From assembly GCA_902559395.1 (NCBI GenBank), contig CACEHR010000002.1, positions 89,666-153,665 on the forward strand: a stretch of DNA of 64,000 nucleotides. The letters are read 5' to 3'. Positions 7,810-16,796 of this stretch are shown in pieces. Source of the stretch: an uncultured Pelagibacteraceae bacterium (GTDB taxonomy: Bacteria > Pseudomonadota > Alphaproteobacteria > Pelagibacterales > Pelagibacteraceae). The translations under genes and the position numbers were made by a program. The notes under the pieces were generated by a model. The model was not told where the DNA came from. It searched no databases and saw nothing but the letters and a program-made list of their open reading frames with translations. Within the stretch, counting starts at the first letter, position 1. Each line of letters begins with the position of its first letter.

Positions 7810-8871
7810 ATGGATTCATCGAGTTCAGCTATAAAAATTGAAAATGTTTGGAAAGTATTTGGTAATACTTCTCCCGAAGCATTGGATGCAATTCAAAATA
7901 AAGGAATTTCAAAAACAGAAGCTTTAGAAGAGTATAATTCAGTTATTGGTGTATCAGATGTTTCATTTGATGTTAATCAAGGAGAAATATTTTGTGTGAT
8001 GGGTTTATCTGGTAGTGGAAAATCTACATTAGTTAGACATATAAACAGACTTTTAGAACCTACATCGGGAAAGATTTTGATAAACGGTCAAGATGTAATG
8101 CAGTTTGATCGTGATAATTTACAAGAACTAAGAAATAAAAAGATAGGCATGGTTTTTCAAAACTTTGCGCTTATGCCTCATAGATCAGTAGTAGATAATA
8201 TTGCAATGCCTCTTGAAATAAGAGGAGTAAGTAAAAATGATCGTTTAGATGCAGCAAATAAAATTTTAGAAATAGTTGAATTACAAGGTTGGGGTAATAA
8301 ATTTGCTCATGAATTATCTGGAGGAATGCAACAAAGAGTAGGACTTGCAAGAGCATTAGCTGCAGATCCAGAATTTCTTTTAATGGATGAACCTTTTAGT
8401 GCATTAGACCCACTAATTAGAAGACAGCTTCAATCAGAATTTATCAAACTTTCAAAACAGATGAAAAAGACAACAGTTTTTATAACTCATGATTTAGATG
8501 AGGCTGTAAGAGTAGGACATAGAATTGCTATTATGAGAGATGGAAAAGTTATTCAAATTGGAACTCCAGAACAAATTGTAGTTAATCCAGCTGATGAATA
8601 TGTTGCAGATTTTGTTAAAGGAATTTCTAGACTTAAAGTTGTTCAGGCAAAAACAATCATGCAAACAGTTGAAAGTTATGAAAATTTAAATGGTAAGTTG
8701 GAAGAAAATTTACAAAGTGTAGATGAGCATGAATTGCTAAGTAAATTAATTGAAGTTTCAAAATCGAAAGATAAGCCATTAGTTGTTAAAAATTATGAGC
8801 AAAAAAACATTGGAGTTATTACACAATCAGATCTTTTAAAAGCAGTCATAGAGGGTGGTGATGGAGAATAA
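7810..8871 (+). CDS. proV: Glycine betaine/proline-type ABC transporter, ATPase
   Basis: A 353-residue ABC ATPase. The long N-terminal lead (residues 1-45) before the nucleotide-binding domain is typical of ProV/OpuAA. The Walker A motif GLSGSGKST is at residues 65-73, the signature LSGGMQQRV follows, and Walker B FLLMDEPFSALDP comes next, with the switch His in FITHDLDEA. The C-terminal part from about residue 275 ends in KPLVVKN and IGVITQSDLLKAV, one CBS-like module that in homologues senses ionic strength or cyclic di-AMP. The gene overlaps proW by 11 bp. Confidence 0.92.
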   Translation: MDSSSSAIKIENVWKVFGNTSPEALDAIQNKGISKTEALEEYNSVIGVSDVSFDVNQGEIFCVMGLSGSGKSTLVRHINRLLEPTSGKILINGQDVMQFDRDNLQELRNKKIGMVFQNFALMPHRSVVDNIAMPLEIRGVSKNDRLDAANKILEIVELQGWGNKFAHELSGGMQQRVGLARALAADPEFLLMDEPFSALDPLIRRQLQSEFIKLSKQMKKTTVFITHDLDEAVRVGHRIAIMRDGKVIQIGTPEQIVVNPADEYVADFVKGISRLKVVQAKTIMQTVESYENLNGKLEENLQSVDEHELLSKLIEVSKSKDKPLVVKNYEQKNIGVITQSDLLKAVIEGGDGE

Positions 8872-10366
8872 ACAAATTAATAACCCTACTAGATCTGAGT
8901 TAATAGCTGACTTTGTTAAATCAAATCCAGAATATTACATTAAGGAGTTTCAAAAAATTGGAAGCAAACCTTCATTTTCTTTTTCATTTAATTTATATGC
9001 AGGAATTCTAGGTCCAATTTGGTTTGGAATGAGAAATATATGGAATTGGGCTCTAGCTTTTTTAATAATTGAAACATTTTCAGTTGTTCAAATTATAAGA
9101 GGTTTATTTGGGAATATTACTAAAGAAGCAGTTGAAAAAATAAAACAAGTTGAATCTACAATTGCATTTAGAAACAAACAGTTAGAAGCAGCTATTACTA
9201 ATAATCCAGATAAAGTTGATGTTTATAAACGTAATATTAAATCCTTAGAAGATGCAATGCAGGGATATATTGATGAAGTTGCAAGAATTGAAGCATCTGC
9301 AATTTGGATCACAATTTTTGGTATTGTTTTATTAATTTCGATTAAAATAGTTCAAGGAATTCTTGCTAATTCTGTATTAGAAAAAAGATATTCAGAATGG
9401 TTATCTGACAAAACAATAAGACCAGGAATGCAAACTAAGAACTTTATCTCCAGCACAATTTTTGCTGCAGTGATTATGTTTTTCTCAGTTGTGCATTATA
9501 GTTTTCCAGGTGTTATTACTATAATGGATGACTTTCCAACTCATCCAGACATAAGACTTACTTCAATAAAATGGGTAGAAACTATTTTTGACTATGCTGT
9601 TTTAAAAGGAGATGCTTTATTTACAGCAATCACTATTGGTATTAGATCAGTATTGGATTTTTTAGAATTGCTATTTGTTAAAACTCCATGGATAGTAATC
9701 ATTACCACCATAGTAACTTTAACAGGACTGGCTGCAGGCCCAAGAGCTGCAATTTATTCGGCAGGATTTTTATGTTACATGGGATTTTTAGGTTTTTGGG
9801 TAAAAGCCATGACTACCTTAGCTCTTTTGGGAACAGCTGCTGTATTAAGTATTGTTATTGGAATTCCGCTTGGAATTTTTTGCGCAAGACGTCAAAGATT
9901 TTATTCAATGATAAGACCAATAATGGATTTTATGCAAACAATGCCAGCCTTTGTCTTTATGATCCCAGTAATTGCATTCTTTGGAACGGGGAAGGTTGCT
10001 GCGGTTATAATTACAATGATTTTTGGAGGAACCCCTGTAGTTAGATTAACAGTTCTTGGATTAAGAGGCGTACCTGAAACAATTAGAGAAGCTGCAATCG
10101 CTTATGGAGCATCTAAATGGTATTTATTAAAAAAAGTAGATTTGCCATTAGCAACGCCATCTATCTTAGCAGGTGTAAACCAAACTGTAATGTTAAGTTT
10201 AGCAATGGTGGTAGTTGCATCTCTAATAGGTGCAAAAGGATTAGGACAAGATGTTCTAGAAGCTCTTCAATATGCTAATGTTGGACAAGGTATTTTAGCA
10301 GGTGTTGCAATTTTATTCGTTGCATTGATTCTTGATAGGGTTGTTCAAGGTAAGAAAAGAGTTTAA
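8861..10366 (+). CDS. proW: Glycine betaine/proline-type ABC transporter, permease with N-terminal extension
   Basis: An unusually long permease (about 501 aa; normal ProW is 280 to 350). The start taken is the ATG at 8861, 5 bases after a GAGGG; two GTG codons just upstream are alternatives. Residues about 13-70 (YYIKEFQKIGSK, GPIWFGMRNIW) look like a DUF2628-type domain, followed by a coiled coil (about 90-145), more membrane segments, and the transporter core from about residue 290 with the EAA-type loop ETIREAAIAYGASKW. It couples ATP hydrolysis by ProV to import. Confidence 0.88.
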   Translation: MENKQINNPTRSELIADFVKSNPEYYIKEFQKIGSKPSFSFSFNLYAGILGPIWFGMRNIWNWALAFLIIETFSVVQIIRGLFGNITKEAVEKIKQVESTIAFRNKQLEAAITNNPDKVDVYKRNIKSLEDAMQGYIDEVARIEASAIWITIFGIVLLISIKIVQGILANSVLEKRYSEWLSDKTIRPGMQTKNFISSTIFAAVIMFFSVVHYSFPGVITIMDDFPTHPDIRLTSIKWVETIFDYAVLKGDALFTAITIGIRSVLDFLELLFVKTPWIVIITTIVTLTGLAAGPRAAIYSAGFLCYMGFLGFWVKAMTTLALLGTAAVLSIVIGIPLGIFCARRQRFYSMIRPIMDFMQTMPAFVFMIPVIAFFGTGKVAAVIITMIFGGTPVVRLTVLGLRGVPETIREAAIAYGASKWYLLKKVDLPLATPSILAGVNQTVMLSLAMVVVASLIGAKGLGQDVLEALQYANVGQGILAGVAILFVALILDRVVQGKKRV

Positions 10367-10375
10367 CTATTCCTA

Positions 10376-10981
10376 ATGGAATATGTTTTATTAGGTTTTT
10401 TTGCAGGATTAAGTTTAATTTTAGCAATTGGTGCTCAAAACATTTTCGTTATTGAACAAGGTTTAAAAAAACAACACGTATTTCTAGTTTGTTTAATATG
10501 TTCACTATCTGATTTAATATTAATATTTTTAGGTATCTTTCTTTTTCATTATTTTAATCAACTCTTTAATCAAACAGTTGAATTAATCTTAAATATACTT
10601 CTTATATTGTTTTTATTGCACTTTATTTACACAAAACTAAAAACTCATTATTCAGAAATAAATTTTAGTAATGATCTAACAAATATTTCAAAAACAAATA
10701 TATTTATAAAAACTCTTGGATTTACATACCTAAATCCACATGTTTATTCAGATACAGTTTTTTTTCTCGGGAATTTTTCTAAAAATTATTTATTAAATCA
10801 AAAAGTAGCTTTTGGGATTGGCGCATCTATAGCTTCATTTCTATTTTTTTTTGCTTTAGGTTACCTATCAAATTATTTATCTAAATATGCTAAAAGTAGG
10901 AAAATTTGGAGAGTTATTAATATATTTATTATAACTTTTATGAGTATTTTAGTTTTATATATAGTTAAGGAGACATTATGA
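10376..10981 (+). CDS. LysE/ArgO-family amino acid exporter
   Basis: A 201-residue membrane protein with about six hydrophobic helices. The N-terminal motif GLSLILAIGAQNIFVIEQGL is the LysE/ArgO family hallmark, and LNPHVYSDTVFFLG in the middle matches the conserved NPxxxxD region. LysE-type proteins export basic or other amino acids, and the substrate here cannot be told. It follows the betaine permease by 9 bp and overlaps the next gene by 4 bp (ATGA), so it is probably co-transcribed with both. Confidence 0.85.
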   Translation: MEYVLLGFFAGLSLILAIGAQNIFVIEQGLKKQHVFLVCLICSLSDLILIFLGIFLFHYFNQLFNQTVELILNILLILFLLHFIYTKLKTHYSEINFSNDLTNISKTNIFIKTLGFTYLNPHVYSDTVFFLGNFSKNYLLNQKVAFGIGASIASFLFFFALGYLSNYLSKYAKSRKIWRVINIFIITFMSILVLYIVKETL

Positions 10982-11730
10982 GTGGTATTTATGTAGATGA
11001 TGTAGGAAAAGGTTTTCCATTTGTTTTTGTGCATGGATATCTTGGTTCATCTGAAATGTGGTGTTTTCAAAAAAATTATTTCTCAAAATATTACAGAGTC
11101 ATTGCACCTGCTTTACCTGGATTTGGTGAAAGTTATAAAACACAATCTTTAAACTCTATTAATGATATGGCGAATAAAATAATAGAAATTATAAATCAAA
11201 AGAAAATTGATAAATTTAATTTGATTGGTCATTCCATGGGAGGAATGGTTGTTCAAGAAATAACAAAAATCGTTGGTGATCGAGTTAATAAATTAATTTG
11301 TTTTGCTACAGGATCTATAGGAGATATCCCAGGAAGATTTGAAACGATGGATGAAACAAGAGAAAAATTAAAAAAAGATGGAACAAAAATTTCATTTTCA
11401 AGAGTTCCTCCAAAATGGTTTGTAAAAGGGAACAAAGATAAGAATTATTTTTTATGTGAAAATGCTGTTAAAAATGTTTCATTAGAAACAGCTGATAATG
11501 CTTTGCTTGCTATGAAAAATTGGAAAGGAATTGATAATTTAAAAAATATCAAAAACGAAACTTTAATTATTTGGGGAGATAAAGATATTTCTTATAATTT
11601 TGATCAAGTTGATACATTGAGTAAAAATATTAAAAATAGCCGTTTAGAAATCTTTAAAGGATGTTGTCATAATGTTCATTTAGAACAACCGGATAATTTT
11701 AATATTTTAATAAAAAATTTTTTAGATTAA
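10978..11730 (+). CDS. Alpha/beta-fold hydrolase
   Basis: A 250-residue hydrolase. The oxyanion-hole region is FVHGYLGSSEMW, the nucleophile elbow is GHSMGGMV with Ser near residue 84, the acid is in IIWGDKDISY near residue 195, and the catalytic His is in CCHNVHLEQP near residue 224. The family includes esterases, haloperoxidase-like enzymes and C-C hydrolases, so the substrate is open. ATGA overlap with the LysE gene makes coupled translation likely. Confidence 0.85.
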   Translation: MSGIYVDDVGKGFPFVFVHGYLGSSEMWCFQKNYFSKYYRVIAPALPGFGESYKTQSLNSINDMANKIIEIINQKKIDKFNLIGHSMGGMVVQEITKIVGDRVNKLICFATGSIGDIPGRFETMDETREKLKKDGTKISFSRVPPKWFVKGNKDKNYFLCENAVKNVSLETADNALLAMKNWKGIDNLKNIKNETLIIWGDKDISYNFDQVDTLSKNIKNSRLEIFKGCCHNVHLEQPDNFNILIKNFLD

Positions 11731-11755
11731 TATTCTTAAAAAGATAAGGAATTAA

Positions 11756-12811
11756 ATGGCAAACATAAAATTTACTGGTGTTCATAAATCATTTGGTGCT
11801 AATAAGATAATTAAAAATTTTAATCTTTTAGGTAAAGAGGATGAATTTCTTGTTTTGGTAGGACCATCAGGATGTGGAAAATCAACTCTGCTAAGAATGA
11901 TTGCGGGATTAGAAAAAATAGACGAAGGTGAAATATTTATTAATGATCAAAAAATTAATGAACTACATCCTTCAAAACGTCAAACTGCTATGGTCTTTCA
12001 ATCTTATGCTCTTTATCCTCATATGAATGTTTATGAAAACATGTCTTTTGGTCTAAAAATTGAAAAAAGACCTAAAGAAGAAATTAATACAAAAGTAATG
12101 CAGGCTGCAAAAATTCTAAAAATTGAAGAACTTTTAGAGAGAAAACCAAAACAATTATCTGGAGGTCAAAGACAACGTGTTGCTATCGGAAGAGCCATTA
12201 CAAGAAATCCAAAAATATTTTTATTTGACGAACCTTTATCAAACTTAGATGCAGCTTTAAGAGCAGAAATGAGAGTTGAAATATCTAAATTACATAATCA
12301 AATCAAAACAAATATGATTTACGTAACTCATGACCAAGTAGAAGCTATGACCTTGGCAGATCGAATAGTTATTTTAAATCAAGGAAATATTGAACAAGTT
12401 GGTACTCCTGAAGAAATATATAATGATCCAGCAAATATTTTTGTAGCTCAATTTATTGGTACACCTAAAATGAATGTTTTAGAAATTAATGAAAAAAATG
12501 TAATTTCAGAAAGTTCAATTAAACTGCTTGGTAATGAAATTCAATTTGATAAACTAAAATTTAATAAATCTAAACATTTTGTGGGAATAAGACCAGAACA
12601 TTTAAAATCTAATCAGAAAACTCAATATTCTTTCAATCCTGAAATAGAATTAATAGAAAATTTGGGTAATGAAAAAATTATTTACTTAAAACAAGATGAA
12701 TACCAACTGAGTGCCAAAATTTCTAGCAATCTACAAATAAGTAATTCAATAGGATTTGATGTAAAAGATGTTTTTGTTTTTGATCAAAATGGTAAAAGAA
12801 TACAATCTTGA
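11756..12811 (+). CDS. Sugar-type ABC transporter ATPase (MalK/UgpC family)
   Basis: A 351-residue ATPase with Walker A GPSGCGKST near residue 37, LSGGQRQRVAIGRA signature, Walker B FLFDEPLSNLDA and YVTHDQVEAMTLADR with the switch His. The C-terminal third (from about 235) is the TOBE/regulatory domain with GIRPEHL, as in MalK, UgpC and MsmX. It precedes the binding protein and two permeases of the same system by 163 bp, a region that may hold a separate promoter for the binding protein gene. Confidence 0.9.
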   Translation: MANIKFTGVHKSFGANKIIKNFNLLGKEDEFLVLVGPSGCGKSTLLRMIAGLEKIDEGEIFINDQKINELHPSKRQTAMVFQSYALYPHMNVYENMSFGLKIEKRPKEEINTKVMQAAKILKIEELLERKPKQLSGGQRQRVAIGRAITRNPKIFLFDEPLSNLDAALRAEMRVEISKLHNQIKTNMIYVTHDQVEAMTLADRIVILNQGNIEQVGTPEEIYNDPANIFVAQFIGTPKMNVLEINEKNVISESSIKLLGNEIQFDKLKFNKSKHFVGIRPEHLKSNQKTQYSFNPEIELIENLGNEKIIYLKQDEYQLSAKISSNLQISNSIGFDVKDVFVFDQNGKRIQS

Positions 12812-12974
12812 TACAACTCAAAATTGACTAATTTAGAATTATTAAGAATTTTAGACCTTTTTTCTTATGAGGTTTTTGCATAACTGTTATTAAAAAGTAA
12901 GAGGTATGCGACTTAGAATCATTACAATAAGGTATCCTCAGAATAATATTGATTAGATCATTTAAGGAGGGTCA

Positions 12975-14306
12975 ATGAAAAATATAATTAAGTTATTCTG
13001 CGTGATTAGTTTTTTTATAACTAATGTTGTTTACGCAGATATAAAGTTTTGGACTACAGAAGTTCAGCCTGCTCGAATGGCAAAGCAGGAGGAAATGGCC
13101 AAAGCTTTTGAAGCTAAAACTGGAATCAAGGTTGATGTAATTCCAGTTGAAGAAAAAGAACTAGGTACAAGAGCTACAGCAGCAGCTGCTGCAGGTGATT
13201 TACCAGACGTAATTTATCATACTTTACAATATGTATTACCATGGGCTGAGGCAGGAATTTTAGATGTAGATGCCAATGACGATGTAGTTAAAGAATTGGG
13301 TAAAAATACATTTGCACCGGGCGCACTAAATATGGCTAAGAAGGGATCAAAAATTGCAGCGGTTCCAGTAGATGGATGGACACAAATGGTTGTTTATAGA
13401 AAAGATCTTTTTGAAAATGCAGATTTAGCACCGCCAACAAGTTATGCTAACATTGTTGCTGCAGTTGAAAAATTATCAAAACAAAATGGTATGTTTGGTT
13501 TCGTAGCTGCAACTAAAACTGACGAAAATTTTATGAGTCAGGTTTTAGAACACGTTCTTTTAGCAAATGGAGTTAATATTGTTAAAAAAGGTGGTATCAA
13601 AAAACAAGGTAAGAAATTAAAAGAAGCATTAGAGTTTTATAAAGTAATTGCTAAAGCTAGTCCTCCAGGAGAATTGTACTGGAAACAATCTAGAGCACTT
13701 TACTTTGCAGGTAAAACTCCAATGATTATTTGGTCTCCATTCATTATGGATGAGCTTGCTGGTTTAAGAGACTCGGCTCCACCAACAATTAACAGTGATC
13801 CTACATCACCTGAACTAGCTTCTAAAACTGGTTTCATAACTAATTTTAGTGGACCTAGTAATAAAAAAGGTGCTGCATGGGCAGATGTTAGATATTTTGG
13901 TATAACAGCTGACGCTGATACAGATGAAGCTAAACAATTTATCATGTACTCAATGGATGAAGGTTACACAAGCACGTTATCGATAGCTCCAGAAGGAAAA
14001 TTTCCTGTAAGAAGAGGAAATTCAAGTGACCCTGAGGCTTTCACAAAAGCTTGGAGTAAACTACCTGTTGGAGTTGATAGAAAAGCTCCTTTGTCAGATC
14101 TATATGACCCAGATGTTATTAATAACATTGTAGCTGGTTTAGATACTGCAAATAGATGGGGTGTTAAAGAAGGTGAACTATCAAGAGCGTCAAAAGTCAT
14201 AAATTCTCAGTTTATAAATAGAATTACTAGACTTTATATTGATGATCAAATTGATGTTGATGAAGCTGTTGATATGATTAACAAATCATTAGCTAAATTC
14301 AAATAA
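12975..14306 (+). CDS. Sugar-type ABC transporter, extracellular binding protein (family 1)
   Basis: A 443-residue binding protein: signal peptide with core FCVISFFITNVVYA and mature start DIKFWTTE, then a family 1 pattern with KVDVIPVEEKE, AAAGDLPDVIYH, VPVDGWTQMVVYRKDLF and WSPFIMDELAGL. The ligand is presumably a sugar or sugar derivative. The GH63-like hydrolase at the end of the operon points to a small alpha-glycoside such as a glucosyl- or mannosyl-glycerate, which is inference. A strong AAGGAGG ribosome-binding site precedes the ATG, and a terminator-like hairpin follows the stop. Confidence 0.9.
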   Translation: MKNIIKLFCVISFFITNVVYADIKFWTTEVQPARMAKQEEMAKAFEAKTGIKVDVIPVEEKELGTRATAAAAAGDLPDVIYHTLQYVLPWAEAGILDVDANDDVVKELGKNTFAPGALNMAKKGSKIAAVPVDGWTQMVVYRKDLFENADLAPPTSYANIVAAVEKLSKQNGMFGFVAATKTDENFMSQVLEHVLLANGVNIVKKGGIKKQGKKLKEALEFYKVIAKASPPGELYWKQSRALYFAGKTPMIIWSPFIMDELAGLRDSAPPTINSDPTSPELASKTGFITNFSGPSNKKGAAWADVRYFGITADADTDEAKQFIMYSMDEGYTSTLSIAPEGKFPVRRGNSSDPEAFTKAWSKLPVGVDRKAPLSDLYDPDVINNIVAGLDTANRWGVKEGELSRASKVINSQFINRITRLYIDDQIDVDEAVDMINKSLAKFK

Positions 14307-14324
14307 TTTTAATTTTATAAAAAA

Positions 14325-14353
14325 GCGGATAATATAAATTATCCGCTTTTTTT
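14325..14353 (+). terminator. Intrinsic-terminator-like hairpin directly before the permease start codon
   Basis: A perfect 9-bp stem (14325-14333 with 14338-14346, GCGGATAAT/ATTATCCGC) and 4-base loop are followed by seven T (14347-14353). The next base is the A of the permease ATG. There is no room for a Shine-Dalgarno outside the hairpin. It would end most transcripts after the binding protein gene and let a fraction read on. Confidence 0.85.
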
Positions 14354-15613
14354 ATGAATGATACTCTAGCAAATACAGAAAAAAAAACTGCATACATACT
14401 AACATTACCTGCAGTCCTTCTGGTTTTTTCAATAATTTTATTTCCAATTTTTGCAAATATATGGATTAGTTTTAAAGAAGTTGAATTAAAAGATATTCGA
14501 ATTCCAGAACCAAGAGCAAAAAAAATTGTAAAATCTATTTCTGACGAGCCCTCAAAAATAAAGATATTATATAAGTTAAGAAATAGTTCATTAATTCAAG
14601 AAATAAGAGATGTTTCTTTTCAAGATAATTTTCCAAAAAATCTTGAAATTGAAAATTTAGATCCAAGATGCTCTTACAAAAAGTATAACTTAAAATGTGA
14701 ATTTGGTAATTGGCCACCTAAATATAGGGAAAATTTTGAAGTAATATTTGCAACAAATGATGGATCAAAAATAGATAAAAAAAATCTCAAATCAATTAAA
14801 CCAAAATTAGACGGAAAATCTGATAATATATTACTTAATACCAACTTTACTCTCAAAAATTTTAAAAAAGTTTTGTTCGAAAATGAATTTATAGATTTAC
14901 TACTAACAACTTTTTATTACACATTTTTTGGAACTGTTGGGTCAATAGTATTCGGTATTTTAACCGCTCAAATGGTAAATCAAAAATTTTATGGAAGAAC
15001 ATTCATGAGAAGTGTTCTGCTTTTTCCTTATGTTGCTCCAGTTGTTGCTTTAGCTTACACTTGGGAACTTCTACTAGACCCTAATAGCGGGACGTTGAAT
15101 AGCTTATTATTAAATTATCAAATTATTGAAACTCCAATAAACCTTCTTGGACAAAAATATATTGAAATTAGTATTTTGGGTTTTGATTTTAAATTAAGGT
15201 TAGCACTTACAACAGTTATAATGTTTGAAATTTGGAGATATTTCCCTTTAGCTTTTTTATTTATTCTTGCGAGACTTCAAGCTATTCCAAAAGAATTATA
15301 TGAAGCTGCTGATGTTGATGGCGCAAGTCCCTTTCAAAAATTTTTTAATATTACACTTCCTCAAATTACTGCAGTAATTTCGATTTTATTCATGATTAGG
15401 TTTATATGGAATTTTAATAAATTTGAGGACGTATTTTTATTAACTGGAGGTGCATCAGGAACAAGAACTCTACCAATAAATGTTTATCAACAAGGTTTTG
15501 CTATATCAGATATTGGAATGGGCTCAGCTGTTTCAATAGTAATCGTTGTATTGCTTTTAATGTTTATGTTTTTTTATTTTAAACTTTTAGGAAAGAGAGT
15601 TGATGAGAACTAA
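14354..15613 (+). CDS. Sugar-type ABC transporter permease 1 (MalF-like)
   Basis: A 419-residue permease. Helix 1 (about 12-34) is followed by a hydrophilic segment of roughly 130 residues with two nearby cysteines (RCSYKKYNLKC), then five further helices. This resembles the periplasmic P2 loop of MalF, though its sequence is unrelated as far as I can see. The EAA loop ELYEAADVDGASPFQKFFNITLP is present near residue 315. The start codon abuts the T-run of an upstream hairpin. The end overlaps the next permease by 11 bp. Confidence 0.88.
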   Translation: MNDTLANTEKKTAYILTLPAVLLVFSIILFPIFANIWISFKEVELKDIRIPEPRAKKIVKSISDEPSKIKILYKLRNSSLIQEIRDVSFQDNFPKNLEIENLDPRCSYKKYNLKCEFGNWPPKYRENFEVIFATNDGSKIDKKNLKSIKPKLDGKSDNILLNTNFTLKNFKKVLFENEFIDLLLTTFYYTFFGTVGSIVFGILTAQMVNQKFYGRTFMRSVLLFPYVAPVVALAYTWELLLDPNSGTLNSLLLNYQIIETPINLLGQKYIEISILGFDFKLRLALTTVIMFEIWRYFPLAFLFILARLQAIPKELYEAADVDGASPFQKFFNITLPQITAVISILFMIRFIWNFNKFEDVFLLTGGASGTRTLPINVYQQGFAISDIGMGSAVSIVIVVLLLMFMFFYFKLLGKRVDEN

Positions 15614-16796
15614 AAATACTATAATATTTTCATTAATATCTACTTTTTTCTTAATTTTTTTAATTTCGATTTGGAAGATATTGGCAACACTGCAAGGTTT
15701 AAGCATTACTAGCTTTAACATTGAAATACTTTTCATCTTTGGGTTTTTAATATCGTTAGGTCACTTAGGAATAGGCGATAAAATTAAATCATTTTATAAA
15801 TCAATAATTTTTTCTTCAATATTCGTTTTTTGTGATGGTTACTTAATACAAAAATTACCAATTTGGTACAATGTGGGTGTATTTTTAATATTATATTTTT
15901 TTACTTATAAAATTAGTAAATATAATTTCATAAGTTTAAAAGAAGAACACTCTACACAAGTAATTTTATTTGACTTCTTAACTTTATTTGGAATTTTATT
16001 TTTTTCTTTTGTAATACTTTTTCCATTTTACATGATGTTAGTGACAAGTTTTAAAACACAAATAGCTTTGTTGGTAAATCCTTTAGATTTTAGTATAAAT
16101 TTTGGACAGGATGTAAAAGATTTATTTAAATCCTATTTTGTAATTTTTAAATCTTATAAATTTGGTAAATATATTATTACTAGTACTATCGTTTCTGTTG
16201 GCACTGTTATTATAACTCTTATTTTTGCAATACCTGCAGCTTATGCAGTTGCAAGATTAAATTTCTTTGGAAAAACATTTTTGTCTACATCTATACTTAT
16301 AATATACATGTTCCCTGCAATCGTTCTTGTTATTCCGTTGTATACAATCTTTAGTCAATTGGGTTTACGTAATTCAATAGAAGGTTTATTAATTGTTTAC
16401 ACAGCAACAACACTTCCAGTAGCTATTTATATGTTGCAAGGATACTTTAAAAGTATACCAAAAGAATTGGAGGAGGCTGCAATTTTAGACAAGTTAAGTT
16501 GGTTCGGAATTATAACAAAAATTATAATTCCCTTAAGTATTCCAGCGATTTCATCTGTTGCTTTGTATGTTTTTATGATTGCTTGGAATGAGTTTTTATT
16601 TTCTTTGATGTTTTTGGACAATCCTAATTCATTTACATTATCAAGGGCTATCCAATATTTAAGTGGAGATGCAGAAACGCCAAGACAATATTTAATGGCA
16701 GGCTCAGTCGTTGTTACATTGCCAGTACTATTTATATTTGTTTATTTTGAAAAATATTTAGTTAGCGGTCTGACTGCAGGAAGTGTGAAAGGTTAA
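15603..16796 (+). CDS. Sugar-type ABC transporter permease 2 (MalG-like)
   Basis: About 397 residues, longer than the usual 280 of MalG-type permeases because of an extra N-terminal block of about 115 residues with three or four hydrophobic segments. The core starts near residue 125 (FGILFFSFVILFPFYMMLVTSFK) and has the EAA loop SIPKELEEAAILDKLSWFG. The ATG at 15603 is preferred over the TTG one codon earlier. It overlaps the partner permease by 11 bp, and its TAA shares one base with the ATG of the glycosidase gene. Confidence 0.88.
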   Translation: MRTKNTIIFSLISTFFLIFLISIWKILATLQGLSITSFNIEILFIFGFLISLGHLGIGDKIKSFYKSIIFSSIFVFCDGYLIQKLPIWYNVGVFLILYFFTYKISKYNFISLKEEHSTQVILFDFLTLFGILFFSFVILFPFYMMLVTSFKTQIALLVNPLDFSINFGQDVKDLFKSYFVIFKSYKFGKYIITSTIVSVGTVIITLIFAIPAAYAVARLNFFGKTFLSTSILIIYMFPAIVLVIPLYTIFSQLGLRNSIEGLLIVYTATTLPVAIYMLQGYFKSIPKELEEAAILDKLSWFGIITKIIIPLSIPAISSVALYVFMIAWNEFLFSLMFLDNPNSFTLSRAIQYLSGDAETPRQYLMAGSVVVTLPVLFIFVYFEKYLVSGLTAGSVKG

